DNA from: Trissonchulus latispiculum
Lineage: Eukaryota; Nematoda; Enoplea; Enoplida; Ironidae
Length of the DNA: 64,000 nucleotides
Assembly (NCBI GenBank): GCA_030248195.1
Contig: JASAND010010598.1
Location: 1 to 64,000, forward strand
Reading direction: 5' to 3'
Shown here: piece after piece, positions 1 through 12,400 of the stretch
How the letters are laid out: every line of letters begins with the position of its first letter
How positions within the stretch are numbered: the stretch's first letter is position 1
Position numbers and translations under genes: made by a program
Notes under the pieces: model-generated
What the model was told of the DNA's origin: nothing
The model's input: the letters and a program-made list of their open reading frames with translations, nothing else
The model's database searches: none

Positions 1-565
1 TAGAGTGCTGTGGTGGGGTGGGGTGGGGACTTAGGCGATTTTCGGTCAAAAATGAAAGTTTTCAAAAGTGGTCAAATTTGGTACCAAATGAAAGCCCTAA
101 GCGAGCTGAGCAACTTTTGTCATAGAACTGCTTGCTCAAAGTGTCTGTAGAGGGCTGTGGTAGGGTGGGGGTGGGGATTTGGGTGATTTTGGGTCAAAAA
201 TTAAAATTTTCAAAAGTGGTCAAATTTGGTACCAAGTGAAAGCCCGCATCGAACTGAGCAACTTTTGTCATAGAAGTGCGTAACTAAAGTGGCTGTAGAG
301 GCCTGTGGTGGGGTGGGGTGGGGACTTCAGCGATTTTGGGTCAAAAATTGAAATTTTCAGAAGTGGTCAAATTTGGTACCAAATGAAAGCCCGCATCGAA
401 CTGAGCAACTTTTGTCATAGAAGTGCGTTCCTAAAGTGGCTGTAGAGGGCTGTGGTGGGATGGGGTGGGGACTTAGGCGATTTTGGGTCAAAAATTAAAA
501 TTTTCAAAAGTGGTCAAATTTCGAGTCAAATGAAGGCCCGCATCGAACTGAACAACTTTCGCCAT
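1..565. repeat. Tandem repeat, 147-149 bp unit, open at the left edge
   Basis: Four copies start near 1, 147, 296 and 442. Each has a G-rich block (GTGGGGTGGGG), then GGTCAAAAAT, CAAAAGTGGTCAAATTTGGTACC and GAGCAACTTTTGTCATAGAA. The array probably continues left of the window. Related units occur at 6980-7260 and 8275-8500, and in opposite orientation near 1960-2220. No coding potential is seen. Confidence 0.9.
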
Positions 566-979
566 AGAACCACCCACCCAAACTTGCTATGTCGGATTTA
601 TATACTTGCTTTCTCAACCGGAATTTAAACGACAGACATAGGCCCAACACACATATTATCCCCTTTTGTGCGGAGCATTTTTGTTACTTGTACATATATA
701 TATCAGAAACGCCTATTTTCATAGAAATGAACGTTTCTTTTTTATTACTGTAACAAGTTGCGCTATTTTGGTGCGAAGCCCCGACACGTTCTTTTCCTCC
801 TCCGGAAAATAAATGCTTACAATTAATTGAGAAAAAATTTAGTCTGCTGGGTTGCATTTTCACACTTCTCCGAAGCATTTTTATTCTTTATATATGTATT
901 CGTATATATTACGTAATGGAAATGGAAGGGATGTATATATATATATATATATATATATGATGAGATGTCTAAATTGCAG

Positions 980-1191
980 GGATGCCCATTCGGATTGATA
1001 GAATCGAAGATGAAGATTGTGATAGAACCTATGCATCCATTTCATATATTAGTGTTGGAGATCCCGGAACTGGGAAATCAACTGCCATCTATGATTTTTT
1101 CTATAAGCCTATAAGTGCACTTGAAACATTGGGTACCGCTTTCAGCTCTTCTGAAGCAACTCTCCCGGGGATTGATAAAAAGGAACTGGAA
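980..1191 (+). CDS. Isolated exon with a P-loop (Walker A) motif
   Basis: An acceptor (AAATTGCAG) precedes 980 and a strong donor (GTATGT) follows 1191. The 212-nt exon has 2 leading bases and 70 open codons, so it enters in phase 1 and leaves in phase 0. The peptide begins PIRIDRIEDED and carries the Walker A sequence GDPGTGKST after a hydrophobic beta-strand-like YISV, so it is probably part of a P-loop NTPase. I do not recognise the family and found no partner exons before the Pellino gene starts at 3347. It may be a stranded exon of a transposon-borne ATPase or of a gene reaching in from the left. The ATG at 982 is probably internal rather than a start. Confidence 0.45.
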
Positions 1192-3346
1192 GTATGTTAT
1201 GGTTGGGGGGGGGGTTACAGCAAGCAACCCCCTATAGTATGGGTGTGAAAGGTGCTGCGCGGCCCTTAGGGGCTGCTTCCAACACCGTACCAGTTGAATA
1301 CTCAACTAAATTAGGCAGCCATGTAGTTTACTATTAGGGTAACAATGTTCATATTTGACAGTCTTCGCTTCCTGATAAGTTGTTCCTGATAGGTTTTCCT
1401 TGACAGTCACGTTTACATATACTGTGTATATACTACATATACTATATATATACATATACATATATACTACATATACTATATATTTACATATACTATTTAT
1501 ATACTTATTTGAGTTCAGTTGAATATTAAGGTATACGCGGGTCTGGGGGCGGTAGCCCCCAGTAAAAGCCACGATCTTAGCACGAAAAATCGCTTCTAGA
1601 AATTAATTTAGAGCACTCCAGGCATTTATATTTTAGTTTCAGTAATAAATTTCCTTTGGTTTGTTAACTGCAACAAAGATCCGGATCCGGATGGTTTTTC
1701 TGCCGGATCCGGATCTGCAATATCCGGCCGGATCCGGATATCCGGTCGATCCCTAATAAATATATTCGTAAACATACGGTTTCCGCACCTCAGTTATTTT
1801 TCGCTACGTTGATTTAAAATTTTCGCTGAAATTTTGTCAAAAATTTCCGGGTTCGGTCAGAGATGGAGACTTTTGGGTGAGCGACACCGAGACTGGCCAA
1901 GTCTCGGCTTCTGGGCGAGACCGAGACCGAGACTCCAACCCCCACCGGTGAAACTATGGGTAGCTGACATATTGTAAAATTTGCTCAAATCAGTTAGGGG
2001 CTAGGGCTTTCATTTGCCATTCAAATTGAGCTGCTTTTGAAGGAATGTTATTTTTGACCCAAATCGTCAAATCGCCTTAGACCCCTCCCCTGGGCCCTGC
2101 CCCACCACTGCACGCTACAGCCACTTTGAGTATGCAGTTCTATGACAAAACTTGCTCAGCCTACTTAGGGCTCATTTGATCGCTAACTTGACCACATTTG
2201 AAATATTCAAATTTTGAACCATTATAGAAATGTGAAACAAATATAGTCAGACCCGGGATAAAAAAAGGGTTTTCGATTTAAGCCTCTAACTTTCGCAAAT
2301 GTTGGCCAATCTGGAAGCGGTTTTGCGTGTAAGTGCACGGCACTGCCCTCTATCGATTCAGGTATTAAAATCTTTCCTAACACCACAGGTTCTCATATTA
2401 ATTAAAAAAATCGGTGATTTTTTTACCCGACAAAATGGTAAAGAAAAAATGGCTTGTGGTATAAAAAATCACCCAAAAATATTGGCGCTGGAGTAGATTT
2501 GATGCTTCCACGTGAAAGAGCGCATCAAATTTAGTATATTTGGCCAAAAAAACCAAAGTTATAATGAATTGGTAACAATTTTTATCGATTTGAAAAGTTC
2601 AAAAATTGTGCAGCATCAACCAATCAGGTTTCATAAGCAAAATAGCCATTTTTGAAAAATATTCAAAAATGGTCGGTTTTGACTAATTTAAAAAGTTTTT
2701 AGGCTTAATCGATGCTTTTTAAGCGTTCTAAACGCATTAAAACCCCCATACTGCTTCAGAAAAAATTTTTTGCTGGGTTCTGACCATTTTTTTACCCGAA
2801 AAGTGGCGAAATTTTGGGGGTAAAAAAATGGTCAGCTGGTGGACCCCAATGCAGTAGGGGATATGGTGCCTTGTGTGTTAATACTTGGGGCCAATACAAA
2901 CCCACATGCACAGTATTGGAGACCGGAGTCTCTCCACGCTAGCAAGAGAAGTTTAGAAATTCCGATATGACCCTTAGCTTTTGGCGGTGGTTTTGGGAGG
3001 TCAACTTTGAAATTACACTGAAAACTTTCTATTTGGTCCAGGGGTCTCATACTTATAGTTTGAGGTCATCTAGGGTGGCGCTATATTATCACACATTAGT
3101 GGGACTCGCCGGGTCTACCAGGCTTCCAGGGCGGCCCCGTCTTTTTACCCTTATTTGGGGGTGATTTTTTTCCCGGGTCTGACTATAGAAAGTTTTTATA
3201 GAAATGTACAGCCTTAGTTTCTTGTCCTTATATTTATATTTTATTTTCTAGATGTGTGTAATCTTCATTGATCTGATCTGCTTTACCAGTCTCCTGTCCC
3301 TGACCCAGAGTCTTCAGATTTTGACGCTGGTTGTTCTGTTTTCTGA
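1192..3346. other. Intergenic repeats upstream of the Pellino gene
   Basis: No gene seen. Contents: a block with TATGGGTGTGAAAGGTGCTG at 1237-1256 that recurs near 6252; an AT-rich TATACATA stretch at 1420-1505; a GGATCC-rich inverted stretch at 1678-1755; a run of GAGACCGAGAC motifs at 1865-1945 that recurs in opposite orientation at 44210-44285; and an inverted relative of the opening tandem array at 1960-2220. Open frames here are AT-rich and show no family features. Confidence 0.6.
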
Positions 3347-3417
3347 ATGACGGAAACATCTTGTCTAAGTACTCACGCAGTCGAGCCATTTAAATATGGA
3401 GAGCTCATTGTTCTTGG
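3347..3417 (+). CDS. PELI: Pellino exon 1 (start codon)
   Basis: ATG at 3347 opens a frame whose residues 16-23 read KYGELIVL, the conserved start of the Pellino FHA region. The donor is GG|GTATGC after 3417, leaving a Gly codon split 2+1. Upstream the frame soon meets stops, which supports this start. Confidence 0.88.
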
Positions 3418-6400
3418 GTATGCTACATAAAATATACAAGCCGTTTGTTTTGTTTGCTCTGTAATCCGCTGGCATTTTTTTTAGGGTTTTGAAAGTGGGG
3501 GGGGCTTCGCCCCCCCCCCCTAGGGAGGGGGAAGTGGGGGGGGGGCGACCCAAAGGTAAAATATACCAAAATTTTTAGCGAAAAATTAGCATTTTTAAGG
3601 TAAAAACACAAAAAAATCGCTGTTTTTAAGCTTAAAATGAGCTTATAAGTCCATAAATTAGCTAAAAATTGAGAAAATTTTTGAAATTTTGACCTCAAAA
3701 ACCGAATTTTTTGACACTTTTGGGCGACCCCCAAGAAAGTGGGTGGGGGCTTGCCGAAAAGTGAGGCTGGCTTTTTCCTAGGCAAAAATTTCTGGGGTGG
3801 GGAAGAAAAATTTTTCAAAAAATGCCTAAAAATAGCTATTTTTTGCTGCTAAGCTAAAAAATTAACCATTTTTAACTTAAATTTAAGCTTAAAATAGCTA
3901 AAAATGCTTAAAAATGGGTAAAAATCCGGCGAAGCCGGAAAATTTTTTCAAAATTTACCCTCAAACCCTATTTTTCCGGGCACTTTAGAGTTCTGGGGGG
4001 GAAGGCCCGAATCCTGGGAGGGGCGACCCAAGTCTGGGGGGGGGAACGAATTTCTGGGGGGGCCCCCACCCCCCCCCCCCCCGTAGGAAAACGCCCGGGG
4101 GGGGCCTCCGAAACGGGGCGGGGGGACCGAAAAGTGGGGGGCCCCCCACCCCCCCCCCCCACTAAAAAATGCCAGATCCGTCTGGTTTTAGGCTTGCGAT
4201 TTCTGTTGCTCGGTGACTGCCTTTAGAAACCTGCAATAGTAGCTATGTACTCCAGCATTTTTAACGGAGTCCGAAATTTATTACCCCTTTGGTAATCATT
4301 TACTTTAGGGGTCAAAAAGGTTTTCTATATAAAATCGTGAATAGAATTTGGCGAAAATTCAACTGCGGGGGTTTTCGGGGGTGGCGGTTTCGAGAAAAAT
4401 ACCAGATTTAATGCAGCTGCTGAACCGCGACCTGTATAGGGCGCCGAACCCGGTTTTTGGGAGGTGAGCCCGTGGGAAAATTTTTATTCCGACGGTCTCC
4501 AACCGCCAAACTGGGTTTTGGGGGGCCAGGAATTCAAATCCGGGCTCCGTTTTTCTGCCCGACCTCCCCATCATGCTGTGGCTCTCTACCACCGTCATGG
4601 TTCAGAGTCCGTGGGAAAATTTTTATTCCGACGCTCCCCGGGCTCCAATTGGGTTCTAGATGGTTTTTGGGGGCCAGGAATTCAAGTCCGGACTCAGTTT
4701 TTCTGCCCGACCTCCCCATCATGCTGTGGCGCCCTACCGCCGCCATGGTTCCGACCCCGTGGGAAAATTTTTATTCCGACGCCCCCGAACCGCCAAAATG
4801 TGTTTTTGGGAGCCAGGAATTCAAATCCGGGCTGCGTTCTTCTGTCCGACCCTTCCATGTAAATATTTGTATTTCAGAAGGATATATATAGCTAGGTTAA
4901 CAAAAAAATCACCCGAAATTTTTACAAAAAATCATCCCTAACAAACTCGCAGGAAAGTCGCAGAGACCCAATTTTTTGCGTGGTGATAGCCACACATCTC
5001 GACATTACAGCCTGTGAGTTTGAGCCCCTATGCCCTCTCCATGCGTCCATGGCAGACCTTTAAGTGAAGGTGCCCAAAAGTGGCCTCAACCCTGCTATAT
5101 CTTTCTGAAATACGTCGGACGGAAGAACGGAGCCCGGACTTGAATTTCGGGCCCCAAAAAACCCTCTAGAACCCATTTTGGAGCTCGGTGAGCGTCGGAA
5201 TAAAAATTGTATATAAATGATTACCCGACCTTTTACACATAGTGAATTTTCGGTGTGATTTTTGCGAACCGTGCTACGTAAGCTGGCTTTCAAGAGGCAA
5301 AAAATGTGGCTTCGCAATATGAAACTGTATATATAACACGTTATATATACGTACATATATAGTTCTGTACGATAATAGTAATACTCATTTTATTGGATAC
5401 ATACAAGTCACTGTTGTACACAGGGCGAACCAGTCGAGAATGGATTAGAAACGCTGGTCTTCCGACTCCCCGCTCTCGGACAAAATTCAGAAGTCGGACA
5501 GACGTCGATGGCGCTTAATTAATCTTTGTTTCAATTGAGCTATTTGAGCCTATTGAGCTATATTTTGATTTGATTAAGTTGATTTGATTTTTGTCTTGCA
5601 GTTACAATGGCCTGCATACCATTAGCGGTGACTTTTGTCAGAAGCCTCTCAGTAGGTTTCAGCTCATTCGAAAGCCAACACCAAGCGGAGTTATAAAGTC
5701 TTCAGTTCAGGTTGTGAAGGCACCTAGGCACTCCAGGGTTCGTTATTTGTATAGTATTATATCTGAGTTTTTGTGGACTGGGGAGAAGCTTACTTGCATA
5801 TCAGCCCTGAGATTCTGTTGTATTGTATACGTATATATACGTACTGCATTTACCTGCGGTTTTTGTTCCAAAACTTCCAAAAATTTTGAAATGTAACAAA
5901 ACAATAAAAAACACAGGCTGACGAAAGGACTTGTGATTCGAAAATTGTGAGGGGGGACCGAGAAAGGTGGGATTGGAGTGAATTGTATAAAATATCGATG
6001 TTACCTGCTAAGGTTTGCTACTTCGTTACGTTACAAGTATAATGATAACTGTGTGGGTATTAGTGATGGGCACTGGATATCCGGATATCCGGATAATATC
6101 CGATTTGAGAAAAATATCCGGATATCCGTGTACATTTCAGACAAAGTAATGACAAATTAGCAAATTTTTGACAAAAATTTCAAAATTTTTAAAACATTTT
6201 TCAACAATTTCTCTGAGAATTATGTAGGGGCGCGATAGCGCCCCTACATAATATGGGTATAAAGGCGTCTGCGCGGCCCCCTGGAGACCGTGTTGGCCTG
6301 GTGCCAGCTAATTAGAGGTCTGGGAGGGGTAAAAATGTTACCATCGTAAAGTACTCGAGCAGTACTACAAGTACCACCATACTTTTGGTTAAAATTCCGA

Positions 6401-9400
6401 ACTTCGAAATTTTGCACTAGGCGGGAGTTACCGTGCGTTTGTTTTTTTTTCTCGGTTAATAACGCTTTTCGGAAGTGCTTATGTCAGCGCAGTGTTGGAA
6501 CGATATGGGCATTTTGGTCCTATACTACTATTATATGTTGGTAGGCAGGGTCCTCCCATGCAACCTTTTTTGGTCATTTTGGCACCTGGCCAATTTTGGC
6601 TCTTTGCCAAGGCCCCAAAGTCGGACTTTCGCTATTTTGGCACTTCGGTTGTGATCGACTTTTTTTCACAGGCTAGCAGCTAGATCGGTTTGGTTTATTT
6701 TATTTGAATATTTCGGACTATGCGCGGAATGTAACGAGGGGGATTTTTTAATTTCGCTCTGTAGCTTTCAGGAGATGGGCCCAAACTTTGCATTTTTTCA
6801 CCTGTTTGGGCGAAAAGTTTCTAAGTCCCACTTTTACAAGAAATGGCCTAAAAGTCACTAAAAATGGCGTTTTTCGGCCTTGGGGTGGTGCCCATAAATA
6901 GTAAATCGGGGTCGCTGAAAACGATGAGCATACTGCTGAGGTCGGTGGATGTGACCCCTGACCCACAGCGCCCACCCACAGTGGGCCCGGTGTGGGTCAA
7001 AAATGAAAGTCTTCAAAAGTGGTCAAGTTTGGTATCAAATGAAAGCCCTTGGCGAGGCGATCAACTTTTGTCATTATGCCACCCACAAAAAGTGGCCCCA
7101 GCTTCCTGTGGGTGGGTGGCCCACCCACAGTGGGTCCGGTGTGGGTCAAAAATGAAAGTCTTCTAAAGTGGTCAAGTTTGGTGTCAAATGAAAGCCCTTG
7201 GCGAGGCGATCAACTTTTGTCATTATGCCACCCACAAAAAGTGGCCCCACCGACCTGTGTGTAATGGGTGGGTGTGTCTGATGTGTTAATAGTGAGTTTA
7301 TAAGTATGTGTATTTGTAGAAATGTTAGAAATTATTCATTTGAAATTCATGTGCTAAGATTTGTTCCCAAACTGGTTTTTAATAACGTGTTTTTGTTCAG
7401 CCGCTAGGCGGCGCTTTCGAATCACAAAACTAGATAGGAACCTTCAACCAATGAGAACTTTCCAGGCTGCTCTCAAAAATCAATACTCTTATCTGATTGG
7501 CTACTCAGGGGGGTGGTCCGACGTAAGAATCAAAAGTAGTCAGTCTTTTAGTTTTCTTTCACGGAGTCAAGTGGCGTTTTTCTTTACTGCTCGCGTTATA
7601 TACTTTGACTGTCCCCCGTTTTCTTTTATATGCTAACTTCCCTTGGGTCCCTCCGGCACTAGTCTACCTAGGTCTCTGTTTAGCTATATATACTGGTTAG
7701 TCACGTATGCAGTTCTGGTCCCCTTCTATTATATTTAACAGTCCCCCGATTTAGGTTGTTCCGGCCAAATCAATCCTCCATTATTTGTCTCATTTTATGT
7801 GCTCTGGACTTTTATGGAAATTATTGGTTGTCCTTTCTTTTCTGTAGTTTCTGGAATGGTAAATTAGTAAGTTGTCAAGTAATTGTTTGAGTATTGGTGT
7901 GGTCAGTTGTTGTGATTAGCTTTGTTTGGACTTGTGAAACTAATTTTAATTGTCTTGTGAAAATATTTTAGTTAGGTTTAAAAATTAAATAAGGTCTCCA
8001 GTTATTTGTAGAATTAGGCCATAGTTTTTATTGTTCGGTAGGCAGTTAGGTAGCTAGAAATCTGGCAGTCTGAGTCTTTATTTTGAGCGTATTTTTGTGG
8101 TATTGTCTCGTATTTATTTCTGAGTTAGGGCCACTGTTGTTCCATTAGCTAGTTGGCGAGGTTGTTGCTACAGGTCGACTGGAACAACATCTCCCTCAGG
8201 TCTGCCGTTTCCTAGCGCGCAGTTCCCACTCGTAGTTCTTAGTAGTCAGGTCACCACCTACTAGCATTACATGTGAGTGGGTGCCTCACCCACTGTGGGT
8301 CCGGTGTGGGTCAAAAATGAAAGTCTTCAAAAGTGGTCATTTTTGGTATCAAATGAAAGCCCTTGGCGAGGCGATCAAGTTTTGTCATTATACCAGCCAC
8401 AAAAAGTGGCTCCACCGACCTGTGGGTGGGTGGCCGGCGTGGGTCAAAAATTAAAGTCTTCAAAAGTAGTCATGTTTGGTAAAAAATGAAAGCCCATTTG
8501 CCCTGCCTATTGCATTTTTCAAGCTCCTAATCTGCGTCAGCTCACTGCTGGAAAGGGAACCTTTAAAATGACAGAAGGACAAGTAATAAAAATGCTCCTC
8601 CGGAGCATGAAAAAGTAATATGGGTAGTTGTGAGGTTGTAAAATCAAGAGAGGACTAGTCTTAAAAATGCTTAATATGGGGCTAGGTTCAAAAAAAGAAG
8701 AGGACTAGGTTGTGGGCGAATTAATATGGGCACAGCTTCGCCGAGCAACCCATATTCGCGGGCTTTCACGCTTCGTCATGGCGATTGCCATATACAAAGC
8801 AATTAATGTCAGTCAATAATTACAATTCCAGCAGTTATATATACGTAAACTATATAGTATATAATTTGGTTGTGCTGGACTACGACAAGCAACTAGAAAG
8901 TACCAAAGCTATGATTGTAACGCTAACGGTTGAATAGAAATAGAAGATCGTCGGAGAGTGTCCTGATCCTGAATTTATTGTTGAAACATATACTTTTCTT
9001 ATAAATGGTTAAAACGCTCAGTAGATAAATATTAAGAGTTTATCGAAAGAAATGTTTGCTTCCACTAAAACCCGTTTATCATAGTCGTATGTTATTTACG
9101 TGCCGTAACTAAATCTGAACACTGGTACGTATAAAAATATATAACTTCTTCAGTCCGCGAATATGGGTTGCTCGGCGAAGCTGTGCCCATATTAATTCGC
9201 CCACAACCTAGTCCTCTTCTTTTTTTGAACCTAGCCCCATATTAAGCATTTTTAAGACTAGTCCTCTCTTGATTTTACAACCTCACAACTACCCATATTA
9301 CTTTTTCATGCTCCGGAGGAGCATTTTTATTACTTGTATTTTTGAAACCAAGGTTGTGGCTTGATTGCATGATAGAAATTCACAGCATACCGAAAAGTTG

Positions 9401-12400
9401 ACAGAAAAATTGAAAGTTTAACTGCAAAATCGAAAAATTTTCTTGAACTTAAGTTTGGAATAGGCGGATAACCGGATATCCGTTAACGCAAAATAGGCGG
9501 ATATCCGGATATGAAAAAATATCCGGTGCCCATCACTAGTGGGTGGGTGTGCACCTATGATGCAATATGCATATTTTATGTTGGATGGCTCTCTGTACTA
9601 TATATGTGTTTTAGGCAGTTTTCGACAATTCTAAGCATTCCATATCATTCACCTTAAATAAAAATAAGGCTGTTGTTGTGGAGTATGATTTGGATATCAG
9701 TACTGATATGTTTCAGGTATCGTACGATATATTACTGGGCTGATTCTAGAGATTTTTTTCTTTGGGGAGGGGCTCTCCCAAAGGCCGAGGGGCTAGGAAT
9801 TTAGGGGGGGGGGCAAAAATTTTCCTAAAAATATGCTAAAATAGAGCCATTTTTCTAGCATGCACTGTAAAAGTTTATTTTCATTGCAAAAATAGAGGCA
9901 GATTTACATAGTGGTCAAAAAGGCAAAAAATGGATAAATATCTCCGGCGAAAATTCTGGTAAATTGTTGAAAATTTGACCTTCTGAGCTAATTTTTCAGG
10001 GCAAAATTTGGTATCAGAAGGGGATGCCTTTGGTTTTGGGGGCGGGGAAGATCGTTTATGGGGAAGCCACCTCCCACTAGAATAAGCCCAGTATTCTGTT
10101 AGGCAATAGTTCTCCCAAACATTGGTGAAACTGTTTAAAATGTACCTTAATTAATATGCATTATGCGTCGTTTTGATATTCTCTTGTGACTTTTGTTAGT
10201 CTTGTGTTCTTTTCTTCCGTCCCGAGAGCGGCATTTTAATCCTAGATAATCGGTTGGGTTGCATAGGCTTATTGAGTTGTTGTAATTATCAGTTTTGTTT
10301 GTTTCAGATTGGCCGCTCCAGTGAGCCCCAGATTGATTTCACGGCGGTGGATACGTGGTTGGGTGTAGCCAAAGATCCTGATCAAATTCAACAGGCAAAG
10401 TACGTGACACGCATTTTATGTCGGTTTGTTGGCGGGCGGTGTAGCCAAAATGATTGTAGAGCCAGTTCACGTCTTATATAGTGCTAGCTAACCAATAAAG
10501 CCTGTTTCAATTGCTAAGCATACATTTTCTCAAAGATTATCTTGTTGACAGTGGTTTGTGACGCCATACATTTGTCATGAATCTGCTGGGAACTTTGCTT
10601 TCTTTGGTTCCTCTCAAGACTGCATTAGTTTTAAGCCAAATCTAACGTTGCAAGCGATTGGCCAAATTGTATTTCTAACTCTAAATAAAGTGTTTGCGCA
10701 CGGCATAGATCAGTATTTTAATAGAGCTATCATTGTTTAATATAAAGGCACGGATGGTTTGTGCCTTTTTCATTTCTTTGCCTTTAAGGTGGTGATTCCT
10801 TTTAGAGTCATCAACTTTGAACTGTTATAGCGCATTCATTAGTTAAACTGAGAAGCCATTTTTACATCAAAATGTGGTTTAGCATTTTCTCTTTTTAATA
10901 AATACGATGAAACTAATTGTGGTTTTCCAAAATTATTTTACTGCATTTTAGAAGAATAAAATTTTTCAGATTTTTTGCAGACTGAAGTAAATTTTTAATT
11001 ACAATGAAATTGTTTTTTGATTTAGAGAAATTAGCTTCTTCGTAGGTGCATCCTGAATTTTGTCTACTTTTCTCAACTTTGTGACGCCGTTACTTCGACG
11101 CCAAAATAAGAAAGTTGGCTATATCTTACTATAGAGAAAAGCTATAAAGTTGCTTCAAAAAGCAAAAATGTAGAGCACCAGGAGATATTTCAAATGATTA
11201 TAGTTATAACTATGCAACTGCTGCCAAATTGTCAAACATTGACAAAAACTGCCCTGAACGCAGATGTCCAATTTTTGGAACTGGATTGCGCGGAAGGATT
11301 TAGAATGTTAAAAAAACTTATTTTGTTAAGTTTTATTAAATTTGATTTGGGACGTGCGCTAGCAAAAGTGCCCCAAAAGGAATCACCACCTTAAAGAGAC
11401 CTTTTCAGAGAGAACTGGGTCTGGTCTGCTTTAGATTGCAATCAACGATTAGCCGATTTTCCTGTCGACTATTAGTGGAGCGGGATCCTCCCTATGCAGC
11501 CAGACTCTATGCAGCCGGCTTTGATAGCTCAAAAATATTTTCCTTGGGGTAAATGTTCTGATAACTAATAAAAAGTGCTATATAAAGTTTGCCGCCGAAA
11601 CCGTGAAATAGTTGAGTACATATACATATATTGTGATGAACAAGACGACCAGAGCTATAATTAGTTTTGTATAAGGTTTTCCACAAGGGAGTTGAAATCC
11701 AAAAATTGTTTAATTACGCCAACGGTCCTGCTTTTCATAAACGTACGTACTTGGATCCACGTAATATTACGAACAGGATTTTCTTAAACGTTTTAGGAAC
11801 GGGCCACTAAATGGACGACCAGCAATGGAGAAATTGATGGGCTCACGACTAACGGAATTTTAATCCTTCATCCCGTATTTGACTGTGATGATCAGACGAG
11901 TAAGAAACCAGCAAAGAAATAATAAAAAATTCGATTGTCCAGTAGTCTGTTAGGCAATGCCTGTGCTCTCTCCTGTGTCGGACTAAGGCTTTATCTTAGT
12001 GACTCCTGCAGGGCAGGCGTTTTCATTATTTATTTTTGACATTTTAATGCCTTGCTGCCTGCATTGTATAGACAGGTTAAAACCGCTTCTCTTTTTTATT
12101 GATGTTTTAAGTCCCGAAAACTATTAGCAATTAATTTGTTTTAAATTGGATACTTTTATATAGAATGAATTTTTACCAGGTGGAGGGTCTCTCTTATGTT
12201 TGGCGAGAGGTATCGGTTGGTGGTGAGATCTATACTCTTCGTGAAACACGATCAGCTTTACAACGAGGGAAGCTAGTAAGTTTTATCATTTACAGCTATA
12301 AAAGGGATCTGCAGTAGTGCTGAAATGTGTACACACACAGTACACACTCAAAATTGGTACGTAGTTGTAGTACTTACCGGTACCATACGTACTTATTGAG

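Larger units (their letters stand above)
6061..9538. mobile_element. hAT-like MITE split by a 3.1-kb insertion
   Basis: The termini TAGTGATGGGCAC at 6061 and GTGCCCATCACTA ending at 9538 are inverted repeats, followed inward by GGATATCCGGAT motifs. An intact 371-bp relative lies at 12491-12861. The MITE halves are about 6061-6220 and 9338-9538; the insertion is about 6221-9337. Flanks GTGGGTAT and GTGGGTGG match at six of eight bases, as expected of an old hAT 8-bp target duplication. Confidence 0.75.

Noticed and set aside
3423..4162. Minus-strand proline/glycine-rich frames
   Set aside because: They come from C and G homopolymer runs in a repeat.
4457..4891. Three overlapping plus-strand frames up to 144 codons
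   Set aside because: They translate a tandem repeat in three phases, with no splice or domain evidence.
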